DNA from: Streptomyces griseoaurantiacus
GTDB lineage: Bacteria; Actinomycetota; Actinomycetes; Streptomycetales; Streptomycetaceae
Reading direction: 5' to 3'
Length of the DNA: 54,240 bases
NCBI GenBank assembly: GCA_014656015.1
Contig: BNBP01000045.1
Coordinates: forward strand, 1-54,240
The notes under the pieces are model-generated. The model was given only the letters and a program-made list of their open reading frames with translations, was not told the origin of the DNA and did not search any database. Below, piece by piece: positions 8,514 to 16,957 of this stretch (the stretch's first letter is position 1; each line of letters starts with the position of its first letter). The position numbers and the translations under genes are program-made.

Positions 8514-8528
8514 TCGTCAGTCTGACGA
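8514..8528. promoter_or_regulatory. Perfect 15-bp palindrome upstream of pncB (putative NAD-pathway operator)
   Basis: TCGTCAG-T-CTGACGA has perfect 7-bp arms around one base, and the flanks continue with ATT and TTT symmetry. It lies between 23 and 37 bp upstream of the ATG at 8491 and inside the divergent pncB/clpS gap. The position suits a repressor site for NAD salvage, for example an NrtR-type regulator. The regulator's identity is inferred. Confidence 0.5.
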
Positions 8529-8612
8529 TTTGGGGTGCCCCCCGTGGATCCACCCCCGCGCGCAGGCCCCGGACCGGGCCCGTTTGTGCGAGTGCCCCCC
8601 TGTGGTGGCAGC

Positions 8613-8930
8613 ATGGGGCGTGTGACGGCTGCCGCACCCCTAGAGATCGAAAAGACCGAGTCGGCGGAGGAGACGTTCGCCGTACCCGAGCCCGACCTGC
8701 CCTGGGTGACGATCGTCCACAACGACCCGGTCAACCTCATGAGCTACGTGACGTACGTCTTCCAGTCGTACTTCGGTTACTCCAAGGACAAGGCCACCAA
8801 ACTCATGCTCGACGTCCACCACAAGGGCCGGGCGGTGGTCTCCAGCGGGTCCCGCGAGGAGATGGAGCGCGACGTGCAGGCCATGCACGGCTACGGTCTG
8901 TGGGCCACGCTGCAACAGGACCGCAAATAA
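8613..8930 (+). CDS. clpS: ATP-dependent Clp protease adaptor ClpS
   Basis: A 105-aa adaptor that binds the N-domain of ClpA/ClpC and delivers N-end-rule substrates. The ClpS core is plain: LPWVTIVHNDPVNLMSYVTYVFQSYFGYS carries the His-Asn-Asp substrate-pocket motif, and MLDVHHKGRAVVSSGSREEMERDVQAMHGYGLWATL forms the rest of the fold. ATG 8613 is chosen; GTG 8622 would shorten the protein by three residues. A DUF2017 gene follows 85 bp downstream on the same strand, the usual actinobacterial arrangement. Confidence 0.93.
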   Translation: MGRVTAAAPLEIEKTESAEETFAVPEPDLPWVTIVHNDPVNLMSYVTYVFQSYFGYSKDKATKLMLDVHHKGRAVVSSGSREEMERDVQAMHGYGLWATLQQDRK

Positions 8931-9015
8931 CCGCGCGTCCCGCTCGGCCCACCGGCCCCTCCCGCACCCCTCGCCCCCGACGACACGCTCCAGTGAACGG
9001 ACCCTGACGGACTTC

Positions 9016-9624
9016 ATGCCCGGACACTTCCAACCGCTTCCCGGCGGCGGCGCGACCGTCGCGCTCGACGAGGTCGAGATCTCCATCATCCGGTCGCTGG
9101 CCGTCCAGCTCCTGGAACTGATCGGGCCCGGTCCGGCCGAGGACGAGGCGGCGGACCCGCTGGCCGAACTCTTCGCCGAGGGGCCGAGCGAGCCCCCGTC
9201 CGACCCCGTGCTCAAGCGGCTCTTCCCGGACGCCTACTCCGACCCCGAGGGCGAGCCCTCCTCCGCCGCCGAGGCCGAGGCCGAGGAGCGACGGGCGTAC
9301 TCCTCGGAGTTCCGCCGGTTCACCGAGAACGACCTGCGCGCGGGCAAGCGGGACAACGCCCTGGCCGTCGTGCGCACCCTCGACCGGCTGAAGGCGGTAC
9401 GGGGCAGCGCGGTGCTGGAGCTCACGCCGGAGGAGTCGCGGCAGTGGCTCACCGCGCTGAACGACCTCCGGCTGGCCATCGGCGCCCGCCTGGAGATCGC
9501 CGACGAGGAGGACGCGGACCTCCTCTACCACCTCTCCGACGAGGACCCCCGCAAGCCGATGGTCATGGCCTACCTGTGGCTCGGCGGCCTCCAGGAGACC
9601 CTGGTCAACACGCTGCTCCCCTAA
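9016..9624 (+). CDS. DUF2017 domain-containing protein
   Basis: A 202-aa soluble, strongly acidic protein. It begins MPGHFQPLPGGGATVALDEVEISIIRSLAVQLLELIG and has a central acidic Glu/Ala-rich linker. A C-terminal helical part follows (LAVVRTLDRLKAVRG, LTPEESRQWLTALNDLRLAIGARLEI, YLWLGGLQETLVNTLLP) that is characteristic of DUF2017. The family follows clpS across actinobacteria, which suggests a role in the ClpS/ClpCP pathway, but the biochemical function is unknown. The start ATG 9016 lies 85 bp after the clpS stop. Confidence 0.88.
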   Translation: MPGHFQPLPGGGATVALDEVEISIIRSLAVQLLELIGPGPAEDEAADPLAELFAEGPSEPPSDPVLKRLFPDAYSDPEGEPSSAAEAEAEERRAYSSEFRRFTENDLRAGKRDNALAVVRTLDRLKAVRGSAVLELTPEESRQWLTALNDLRLAIGARLEIADEEDADLLYHLSDEDPRKPMVMAYLWLGGLQETLVNTLLP

Positions 9625-9943
9625 GGGCTTGCGAGGCTCTTCCGTTCGCTCAGCGGTGCCTCAAATCCGGATAACGATCACGTCAACGCGGTCGCCCGTT
9701 TCGCCCGCCCCACTCCTCTTACGCCCGTTCTCCCTGTGTGCCGCGCCACATCCGGCCGTCTCGATCACAATCGCAACCGTGATAGATCTTCACGACCGCC
9801 CGGCGGGCACACCCACGCCCGCCGGGGCGCAGCCGCCCGGCCGACCGCCGCAGCGGCACCGCTCCATCGCATCCGGGGGGATCGAAATCCGATCCACGGC
9901 CGACGCCAGGCCGTGATCGACATGGAGAAAGGGCGCACCACGC
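9625..9943. promoter_or_regulatory. Intergenic region before the amino-acid permease
   Basis: A 319-bp gap with no gene seen. It presumably carries the permease promoter; the AT-richer stretch at 9664-9680 and the segment at 9760-9795 are the likeliest sites, but no clear -35/-10 pair is visible. Confidence 0.3.
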
Positions 9944-11422
9944 ATGACCTCTGCGCAGGTCGACAAGAGCCACGGCGGAAGTGATCGCGGCAGCGACGCG
10001 ACAGCGAACGGGACGGCGCCCGGCGGCGCCCCTGAGGAGGGCTACGAGCGCGGGCTCGGCAGCCGCCAGGTCCAGATGATCGCCATCGGCGGAGCGATCG
10101 GCGTCGGTCTCTTCCTCAAGGCCGGGGCCAACATCGAGAAGGCCGGCCCCAGCCTCATCCTGATGTACGCCCTCGCGGGCACGGTCATCTTCTTCATCAT
10201 GCGGGCCCTGGGCGAGCTGCTCCTCTACCGCCCCGTCTCCGGCTCCTTCGCCGATTACGCCCGCGAATTCCTCGGCCCCTTCTTCGGCTACTTCACCGGC
10301 TGGACCTACTGGCTGATGTGGGTGGTCACCGGCATGGCCGAACTGACCGCCGCCGCCATCTACGTCAACTACTGGTGGCCCCAGATCCCCCAGTGGGTGA
10401 CGGCCCTGGTCTTCCTCGTCGTCCTGTTCGTGGCCAACCTGATCTCGGTCAAACTGTTCGGCGAGATCGAGTTCTGGTTCTCGATGGTGAAGGTCACCGC
10501 GCTTATCGGCATGATCGTCATCGGTGTGGGCGTACTCACCTTCGGCTTCAGCTCCGCGGGCGACACCGCCGCCGTCTCCAACCTCTGGGAGTTCGACGGC
10601 TTCTTCCCCAAGGGCATCGGCTCCTCCCTGATGACCCTCCAGGGCGTGATGTTCGCCTACCTCGCCGTCGAGCTGGTCGGCGTCACCGCGGGCGAGTCGG
10701 AGAACCCGGAGAAGACGCTCCCCAAGGCGATCAACACCCTGCCCTGGCGCATCGCCCTGTTCTACGTCGGCGCCCTCGCGGTGATCCTCTCCGTGGTGAA
10801 GTGGACCGAGTTCGGGGCCGACGTCAGCCCCTTCGTGAAGGCCTTCGCGGTCATCGGCATCCCGGCGGGCGCGGGCATCGTCAACTTCGTCGTCCTCACC
10901 GCCGCGCTGTCCTCCTGCAATTCCGGCATGTACTCCACCGGCCGGATGCTGCGCACCCTCGCGGACAACGGGGAGGCCCCCGGCTTCTTCACGAAGCTGT
11001 CCGCCACCCGCACCCCCGCCCTCGGCATCACCGTCTCCACCGCCTTCATGGCCATCGGCGTGGTCCTCAACTACGTCGTCCCGGAGAAGGCCTTCGGCTA
11101 CGTGACCTCCGTCGCCACCGCCGCCGGCATCTGGACCTGGCTGATGATCCTCGTCAGCCACGTCCGCTACCGCCGGGCCGTGGACGCCGGGCGGCTGCCC
11201 GCCTCCTCCTTCCCGGCACCGGGCGGCGCGGTCTTCTCCTACGTCGCCATCGTGTTCCTGCTCTTCGTCACCGGTCTGATCGCCTACGACAAGGACGCCA
11301 GGATCTGTCTGTACGTGATGGCCGTCTGGGCCGTCGCCCTCGGCATCGGCTGGGTCGTGCTCAAGGCCCGCCGCCCCGAGGTCACCGCCCGCCGCGAACC
11401 GGCTCTGGAGGAGATCGGCTGA
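9944..11422 (+). CDS. Amino-acid permease (APC superfamily, AAT family)
   Basis: A 492-aa transporter with about 12 hydrophobic helices. After a 35-residue polar N-terminus, the AAT signature begins: ERGLGSRQVQMIAIGGAIGVGLFL, then the first helices and MRALGELLLYRPVSGSFADYAREFLGPF. The conserved VGVTAGESENPEKTLPKAI loop lies after helix 6, and SSCNSGMYSTGRML lies in helix 8. These features match the CycA/GabP/AnsP group, which imports amino acids with protons; the substrate cannot be read from sequence. The start ATG 9944 has only a weak ribosome binding site (gaaagg). A hairpin terminator follows the gene. Confidence 0.9.
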   Translation: MTSAQVDKSHGGSDRGSDATANGTAPGGAPEEGYERGLGSRQVQMIAIGGAIGVGLFLKAGANIEKAGPSLILMYALAGTVIFFIMRALGELLLYRPVSGSFADYAREFLGPFFGYFTGWTYWLMWVVTGMAELTAAAIYVNYWWPQIPQWVTALVFLVVLFVANLISVKLFGEIEFWFSMVKVTALIGMIVIGVGVLTFGFSSAGDTAAVSNLWEFDGFFPKGIGSSLMTLQGVMFAYLAVELVGVTAGESENPEKTLPKAINTLPWRIALFYVGALAVILSVVKWTEFGADVSPFVKAFAVIGIPAGAGIVNFVVLTAALSSCNSGMYSTGRMLRTLADNGEAPGFFTKLSATRTPALGITVSTAFMAIGVVLNYVVPEKAFGYVTSVATAAGIWTWLMILVSHVRYRRAVDAGRLPASSFPAPGGAVFSYVAIVFLLFVTGLIAYDKDARICLYVMAVWAVALGIGWVVLKARRPEVTARREPALEEIG

Positions 11423-11468
11423 GCCGGGACCCCCCCGCCGGGTCCGGACCCCGATCCGTCCGGCATGT

Positions 11469-11505
11469 GGGCCGCCGCGTACCACCCCTCGGTACGCGGC
11501 GGCCC
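11469..11505 (+). terminator. Terminator after the amino-acid permease
   Basis: A perfect 15-bp stem (gggccgccgcgtacc with its complement at 11491-11505) and a 7-nt loop. It ends 18 bp before the start codon of the M67 gene, so it separates the permease from the cysteine locus. Confidence 0.75.
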
Positions 11506-11523
11506 CTTGCTTATGCTGGCCGC

Positions 11524-11946
11524 ATGCTGACCCTCACCCAGGAGCTCTACGACCGGATCGTGGCCCACGCCCGCCAGGACCACCCCGACGAGGCGTGCGG
11601 CGTGGTCGCGGGACCCGCCGGTTCCGGCCGCCCCGAGCGGTTCGTCCCCATGCTGAACGCGGCCCGCTCGCCCACCTTCTACGAGTTCGACTCCGGCGAC
11701 CTGCTCAAGCTCTACCGCGAGATGGACGACCGCGACGAGGAGCCGGTGATCGTCTACCACTCGCACACCGCCACCGAGGCCTACCCCTCGCGCACCGACA
11801 TCTCCTACGCCAACGAGCCGCACGCGCACTACGTGCTGGTCTCCACCGCGGACACCGACGACGCCGGCGAGTTCCAGTTCCGCTCCTTCCGCATCGTGGA
11901 GGGCGAGGTCACCGAGGAGGAGGTCCAGGTCGTCGAGGCGTACTGA
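11524..11946 (+). CDS. mec: JAMM/M67 metallopeptidase, Mec-type (CysO processing)
   Basis: A 140-aa zinc isopeptidase. The JAMM motif is complete: E23 in PDEACGVVAG, then HSHTATEAYPSRTD with H79, H81, S89 and D92. In Mycobacterium tuberculosis the equivalent Mec enzyme releases cysteine from the CysO-cysteine adduct, and mec, cysO and cysM are neighbours. The same order is found here, with a leader peptide between mec and cysO. ATG 11524 starts the conserved MLTLTQELYDRIVAHA. It may also trim the CysO C-terminus, because CysO here ends two residues beyond the diglycine. Confidence 0.88.
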   Translation: MLTLTQELYDRIVAHARQDHPDEACGVVAGPAGSGRPERFVPMLNAARSPTFYEFDSGDLLKLYREMDDRDEEPVIVYHSHTATEAYPSRTDISYANEPHAHYVLVSTADTDDAGEFQFRSFRIVEGEVTEEEVQVVEAY

Positions 11947-12101
11947 GACCGAGCGCCGACCGCCGCGCCCGGGGCCCGCACCCTCGGATCCCGCCCCGCA
12001 ACCGGCCTCGGATCCGTGCCGGTTCCGTCCCGGATCTCATGCCTCGGTCGCATATCGTCCGCATGCCGGGATCACACTCCGGGCACCTGGGCGGGAATCG
12101 A

Positions 12102-12107
12102 TACGAT
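12102..12107 (+). promoter_or_regulatory. -10 element for an apparently leaderless leader-peptide transcript
   Basis: TACGAT ends 6 bp before the ATG at 12114, so transcription would begin at or next to that start codon. No -35 hexamer of quality is seen and the leader ORF has no ribosome binding site, both as expected for a leaderless mRNA. Confidence 0.5.
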
Positions 12108-12113
12108 GACCGC

Positions 12114-12209
12114 ATGGTTCTGAACGACGTGTGCGACAAGACGCCGAGCGTGCTGCTCGTGGCGCGGCTGCACGTCGACCTGTGCAGGCTGAACAGCGCC
12201 ATCTGTTGA
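12114..12209 (+). CDS. Cysteine-type leader peptide (31 aa) upstream of cysO-cysM
   Basis: A 31-aa ORF ending ...RLHVDLCRLNSAIC then stop. The C-terminal RxHVDLxRxxSAxC pattern is one I recall in Streptomyces peptides annotated as putative leader peptides before sulfur-metabolism genes. It has three Cys codons, the last directly before TGA. No ribosome binding site is present and a TACGAT box lies 6 bp upstream, so it is probably translated from a leaderless mRNA. It lies 85 bp before cysO, with a GC-rich hairpin between them. Slow translation at Cys codons when Cys-tRNA is scarce would couple cysteine supply to cysO-cysM expression; this mechanism is inferred from the mycobacterial cysteine attenuators. 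Confidence 0.72.
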   Translation: MVLNDVCDKTPSVLLVARLHVDLCRLNSAIC

Positions 12210-12241
12210 CGTTCCCTGCCGCCGTACGGCCGTGAGCCGCG

Positions 12242-12258
12242 GCGCGGCACCGCCGCGC
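12242..12258 (+). promoter_or_regulatory. Hairpin between leader peptide and cysO (possible attenuator)
   Basis: A perfect 7-bp stem gcgcggc-acc-gccgcgc beginning 32 bp after the leader stop codon. It could act as the conditional structure of a cysteine attenuator. No U-tract follows, so translational or Rho-dependent control is more likely than intrinsic termination. Confidence 0.4.
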
Positions 12259-12294
12259 GCCCACCGACCCCACTCATCCGACAGGAGCCGCATC

Positions 12295-12573
12295 ATGGCC
12301 ATCGAGGTCCGCATCCCGACCATCCTCCGCACGTACACCGACGGCCAGAAGGCCGTGGAGGCCACCGGGGACACCCTCGCCGCACTCTTCGCCGACCTCG
12401 ACGCCCGCCACCCCGGCATCCAGGCCCGCATCGTGGACGGCGAGCAGCTCCGCCGCTTCGTCAACGTCTACCTCAACGACGAGGACGTCCGCTTCCTCGA
12501 CGGCATCAACACCAAGGTCACCGACGGCGACAACGTGACGATCCTGCCGGCCGTGGCCGGCGGCATGCGCTGA
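12295..12573 (+). CDS. cysO: Ubiquitin-like sulfur carrier CysO (MoaD/ThiS family)
   Basis: A 92-aa beta-grasp protein: MAIEVRIPTILRTYTDGQ, a central FADLDARHPGIQARI helix, and the C-terminal DGDNVTILPAVAGGMR. As a thiocarboxylate the carrier donates sulfide to O-phosphoserine-derived aminoacrylate on CysM. The M. tuberculosis protein, as I remember it, ends at the diglycine; here Met-Arg follows Gly89-Gly90, so proteolytic trimming should be needed before activation. The ribosome binding site is aggag, 8 bp before ATG 12295. The cysM start is 16 bp downstream, giving a tight operon. Confidence 0.92.
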   Translation: MAIEVRIPTILRTYTDGQKAVEATGDTLAALFADLDARHPGIQARIVDGEQLRRFVNVYLNDEDVRFLDGINTKVTDGDNVTILPAVAGGMR

Positions 12574-12589
12574 TCGGCCGCCGATCCCC

Positions 12590-13540
12590 ATGCGCTACGA
12601 CTCCCCGCTGGCCGCGGTCGGCAACACCCCCCTGGTGCGCCTGCCGCGGCTCTCGCCGTCCGCCGAGGTCCGCGTCTGGGCCAAGCTCGAGGACCGCAAC
12701 CCGACCGGCTCGGTCAAGGACCGCCCCGCCCTGCACATGATCGAGCAGGCCGAGAAGGACGGCCGGCTCACCCCCGGCTGCACCATCCTGGAGCCGACCT
12801 CCGGCAACACCGGCATCTCGCTCGCCATGGCGGCCAAGCTCAAGGGCTACCGCATGGTGTGCGTGATGCCGGAGAACACCTCCCAGGAACGCCGGGACCT
12901 GCTCGGCATGTGGGGCGCGGAGATCATCCCCTCCCCGGCGGCCGGCGGCTCCAACACGGCGGTCCGCGTCGCCAAGGAACTCTCCGCCGAGCACCCCGAC
13001 TGGGTCATGCTCTACCAGTACGGCAACCCCGACAACGCGGGCGCCCACTACGCCACCACCGGCCCCGAGATCCTGGCGGACCTGCCCTCCGTCACGCACT
13101 TCGTCGCCGGGCTCGGCACCACCGGCACCCTCATGGGCGTCGGCCGCTACCTGCGCGAGCACAAGCCGGACGTGCGGATCGTCGCCGCCGAACCGCGCTA
13201 CGACGACCTCGTCTACGGCCTGCGCAACCTCGACGAGGGCTTCGTCCCCGAGCTGTACGACGCCTCGGTGCTCACCACCCGCTACTCGGTCGGCTCCGCC
13301 GACGCGGTGACCCGCACCCGGGAGCTGCTCCAGCAGGAGGGCATCTTCGCCGGCGTCTCCACCGGGGCGGCCCTGCACGCCGCGATCGGTGTCGGCCGCA
13401 AGGCGGTCGCCGCGGGCGAGTCCGCCGACATCGTCTTCGTCGTCGCCGACGGCGGCTGGAAGTACCTGTCCACGGGCGTCTACACGGCCGAGACGACGGA
13501 AGCCGCCATCGAGACGCTGCACGGGCAGCTCTGGGCATAG
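12590..13540 (+). CDS. cysM: O-phosphoserine sulfhydrylase / cysteine synthase CysM
   Basis: A 316-aa PLP fold-type II enzyme that makes cysteine using thiocarboxylated CysO as sulfur donor. PLP Lys is K43 in PTGSVKDRPA. The substrate loop is EPTSGNTGISLA and the phosphate-binding glycines are in AGLGTTGTLMGVG. EPRYDDLVYGLRNLDEG carries an Arg at the place where M. tuberculosis CysM has the Arg that selects O-phosphoserine. The C-terminus VVADGGWKYLSTGVY is the CysM type. The gene follows cysO by 16 bp and ends before a strong terminator. Confidence 0.93.
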   Translation: MRYDSPLAAVGNTPLVRLPRLSPSAEVRVWAKLEDRNPTGSVKDRPALHMIEQAEKDGRLTPGCTILEPTSGNTGISLAMAAKLKGYRMVCVMPENTSQERRDLLGMWGAEIIPSPAAGGSNTAVRVAKELSAEHPDWVMLYQYGNPDNAGAHYATTGPEILADLPSVTHFVAGLGTTGTLMGVGRYLREHKPDVRIVAAEPRYDDLVYGLRNLDEGFVPELYDASVLTTRYSVGSADAVTRTRELLQQEGIFAGVSTGAALHAAIGVGRKAVAAGESADIVFVVADGGWKYLSTGVYTAETTEAAIETLHGQLWA

Positions 13541-13560
13541 CCCCGTCTCCACCCTCACAC

Positions 13561-13605
13561 CGCGCGGTCCTCGTGCGCCCCCCCGGGGGCGCGGGGGACC
13601 GCGCG
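13561..13605. terminator. Terminator after cysM
   Basis: A two-tier hairpin: outer 10-bp arms cgcgcggtcc (13561-13570) and ggaccgcgcg (13596-13605), with an inner gcgccccc/gggggcgc stem. It lies between cysM and the convergent lipoprotein gene. Confidence 0.75.
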
Positions 13606-13629
13606 CCGTGTCTCAGGCGTAGGACCGTC

Positions 13630-14022
13630 TCAGGGCGTGCACACCTTCGTCAGCTCGCCCGCCGCGTCCGTCACCGGGCTGACATCGGGCGTGCTGTCGC
13701 CGTCCCGGACGGCCTCGCGCACGTTCGACACCGCGTCCCGCAGATCGTCGACCGCCTTGTTGACGTCGGCGTCGTCCGTCTTGTCGCCGATCTTGTCCAG
13801 GTTCTTCTCTATCGCGTCGAGCGAGTCGTCGGTCTGCCCCGGGTCGTTCGAGGCGTTCTCCACGGCCTGCTGGAGGTCGGTGACACTGTCGGCGATGGCG
13901 TCCGCGGTCTGGACGCAGTCCAGTGCCTTGTTCACCGCGTCGCAGCCGACCACCGCCGGAACGGCGACGAGTACGGCGGCAACGGCGAACGCTGCGGTAC
14001 GACGGCGGTGGCGCGCGGCCAT
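13630..14022 (-). CDS. Small secreted protein, probable lipoprotein
   Basis: A 130-aa protein from ATG 14022 behind GGGGAGGACCTTCC. The N-terminus (MAARHRRRTAAFAVAAVLVAVPAVVGC) is a signal peptide ending in a plausible lipobox, VVGC. The mature part is acidic and helical, with heptad-like spacing (VTDLQQAVENAS, DSLDAIEKNLDKIGDKT, VNKAVDDLRDAVSNVREAVRDGD), and it contains Cys residues near each end. No enzyme motif is visible. Function is unknown; it is likely surface-anchored. It lies 101 bp downstream of rph on the same strand. Confidence 0.8.
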   Translation of the reverse strand: MAARHRRRTAAFAVAAVLVAVPAVVGCDAVNKALDCVQTADAIADSVTDLQQAVENASNDPGQTDDSLDAIEKNLDKIGDKTDDADVNKAVDDLRDAVSNVREAVRDGDSTPDVSPVTDAAGELTKVCTP

Positions 14023-14123
14023 GGAAGGTCCTCCCCGTGAACGTGGATACGCACATGCCCGCACATGTGCGGACGGGCGCACGGCCGGTGACCGTACGCC
14101 CGTACCGTTAAGAACGCAGCCGG

Positions 14124-14858
14124 TCAGTCGGCGGTTGCCTCCAGGGCGGCGCGCTGCGCGGCGGCGAGGTCCCCGCACCCCGCGACCGCGAGGTCGAGCA
14201 GCGCGTTGAGCTCCTTGCGGTCGAAGGGCTCGGCCTCCGCCGTGCCCTGCACCTCGACGAAGCGGCCGTCACCCGTGCACACCACGTTCATGTCGGTGTC
14301 GGCGCGGACGTCCTCCTCGTAGCAGAGGTCCAGGAGCGGAGCGCCGCCCACGATGCCGACCGAGACGGCGGACACGGTGTCCGTCAGGGGCCGGCGGCCG
14401 GCCTTGATCAGCTTCCTGCCCTGGGCCCAGGACACCGCGTCGGCCAGCGCCACGTACGCGCCGGTGATCGCGGCGGTGCGGGTGCCGCCGTCGGCCTGCA
14501 GGACGTCACAGTCCAGGACGATCGTGTTCTCGCCCAGCGCCTTGTAGTCGATGACCGCGCGCAGGGAACGGCCGATGAGCCGGGAGATCTCGTGCGTCCG
14601 GCCGCCGATCCGGCCGCGGACCGACTCGCGGTCGCCGCGGGTGTTCGTCGCGCGCGGGAGCATCGAGTACTCGGCGGTCACCCAGCCCTCGCCACTGCCC
14701 TTGCGCCAGCGCGGCACGCCCTCCGTGAAGGAAGCGGTGCACAGCACTCTGGTGTCGCCGAAGGCGACGAGTACGGACCCCTCCGCGTGCTTGCTCCAGC
14801 CGCGCGCGAGGGAGACGGGACGAAGCTGCTCGGGCGCACGGCCGTCGATACGAGACAT
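14124..14858 (-). CDS. rph: Ribonuclease PH
   Basis: A 244-aa phosphorolytic 3'-to-5' exoribonuclease that trims tRNA 3' ends. Family landmarks in order are SRIDGRAPEQLRPVSL, GSVLVAFGDTRVLCTAS, WVTAEYSMLPRATNTRGDRE, RIGGRTHEISRLIGRSLRAV, the phosphate-site VLDCDVLQADGGTRTAAITGAYVAL and DLCYEEDVRADTDMNVV. The length is typical. The start is ATG 14858. In S. coelicolor, as I recall, rph also sits close to nagF. Confidence 0.95.
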   Translation of the reverse strand: MSRIDGRAPEQLRPVSLARGWSKHAEGSVLVAFGDTRVLCTASFTEGVPRWRKGSGEGWVTAEYSMLPRATNTRGDRESVRGRIGGRTHEISRLIGRSLRAVIDYKALGENTIVLDCDVLQADGGTRTAAITGAYVALADAVSWAQGRKLIKAGRRPLTDTVSAVSVGIVGGAPLLDLCYEEDVRADTDMNVVCTGDGRFVEVQGTAEAEPFDRKELNALLDLAVAGCGDLAAAQRAALEATAD

Positions 14859-14963
14859 GGGAGGAGCCTAGCGGGAGCACACGCGCGCGAGGGCCGGGGG
14901 AGCGCGGGGGCGGGGGCCGCGGGAGCGCGCGGTACGGGAGGGGTGGGAGCCGGGGGTGCGGGA

Positions 14964-14996
14964 GGGACGGCGGCGGGGGAGACCCCCGCCCGTCCC
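14964..14996 (-). terminator. Terminator after nagF
   Basis: Arms gggacgg...gcggggg and cccccgc-ccgtccc form a 14-bp stem with a 2-nt bulge and an AGA loop. It starts 8 bp after the nagF stop on the minus strand. Confidence 0.6.
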
Positions 14997-15003
14997 GCCC
15001 GGG

Positions 15004-15237
15004 TCACATGAGGTCTTCGATCTCCGCCGCGATCGGGTCCGCGTCCGTGCCGATGACGACCTGGATCGCCGTCCCCATCTTCACGACCCCGTGCGCCCCC
15101 GCGGCCTTCAGCGCCGCCTCGTTCACCAGCGACGGGTCGTTCACCTCGGTCCGCAGCCGCGTGATGCAGCCCTCGATCTCCTCGATGTTCTCGATACCGC
15201 CGAGCCCGGCGACGATCTTCTCAGCCTTGCTGGCCAT
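15004..15237 (-). CDS. nagF: PTS GlcNAc-specific EIIB component
   Basis: A 77-aa EIIB domain: MASKAEKIVAGLGGIENIEEIEGCITRLRTEV. The phosphorylated Cys24 is in EGCITRLR, followed by GAHGVVKMGTAIQVVIG. EIIB passes phosphate from EIIA to sugar entering through the EIIC protein encoded divergently at 15589. ATG 15237 follows GGGAGTGGAC. A dre site for the GlcNAc-responsive repressor DasR lies 33 bp upstream of the start. A free-standing EIIB gene is typical of the Streptomyces GlcNAc system. Confidence 0.92.
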   Translation of the reverse strand: MASKAEKIVAGLGGIENIEEIEGCITRLRTEVNDPSLVNEAALKAAGAHGVVKMGTAIQVVIGTDADPIAAEIEDLM

Positions 15238-15269
15238 GTCCACTCCCTGCGCTGGCACCGATGTGGCGT

Positions 15270-15285
15270 ACTGGTCTACACCACG
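15270..15285. promoter_or_regulatory. DasR (dre) site upstream of nagF
   Basis: ACTGGTCTACACCACG differs only slightly from the dre consensus ACTGGTCTAGACCACT. DasR, a GntR-family repressor released by glucosamine-6-phosphate, binds such sites at GlcNAc genes. Confidence 0.8.
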
Positions 15286-15464
15286 CCGACCACGGTAACG
15301 GAATCACCTCCGCCGCCCGGCTCCGCGCACCCTTCCGCACCCTCCGGGGCGACCGTTTGGGTAGGGACTGCCCCGCTATGCATAATTCACAGTCGGCCCC
15401 CGAACCGTTAGCGAGGACCGTCACGGAAATCGTGGGTTCCGATCGCGGTCACCCCCGTGCTACA

Positions 15465-15497
15465 ACAGGTCTACACCACTGAGTGGTGTAGACCACG
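15465..15497. promoter_or_regulatory. Two adjoining dre sites upstream of the EIIC gene
   Basis: ACAGGTCTACACCACT (15465-15480) and AGTGGTGTAGACCACG (15482-15497) are dre-like boxes separated by one base. Together, bases 15468-15494 form a perfect inverted repeat with 13-bp arms (GGTCTACACCACT). The arrangement lies about 90 bp before the GTG at 15589. Confidence 0.8.
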
Positions 15498-15588
15498 CTT
15501 GGGCCGCAGCGCCGGCGTGGACGCCACGGAGACGCCGCCGTCCCACCTTTCCTGTCCCCGGGCGGCGCCTTGCCCACTGGAGGAAGTT

Positions 15589-16863
<1,275 letters not shown>

Positions 16864-16901
16864 CCCACGGGGACACCCCGTCCCCGCACACGGCACGTAT
16901 G

Positions 16902-16938
16902 CGGAAGGCCCCCGGAGCGAAGCTCCGGGGGCCTTCCG
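16902..16938. terminator. Strong bidirectional terminator
   Basis: A perfect 17-bp stem (cggaaggcccccggagc with its complement at 16922-16938) around a GAA loop, followed by tgtcc. It separates the convergent EIIC and metallo-hydrolase genes. Confidence 0.9.
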
Positions 16939-16957
16939 TGTCCTGCTTCGCGGGACC

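Noticed and set aside
9719..11485. A 588-codon minus-strand frame opposite the amino-acid permease
   Set aside because: Charged, repetitive translation typical of antisense to a membrane protein.
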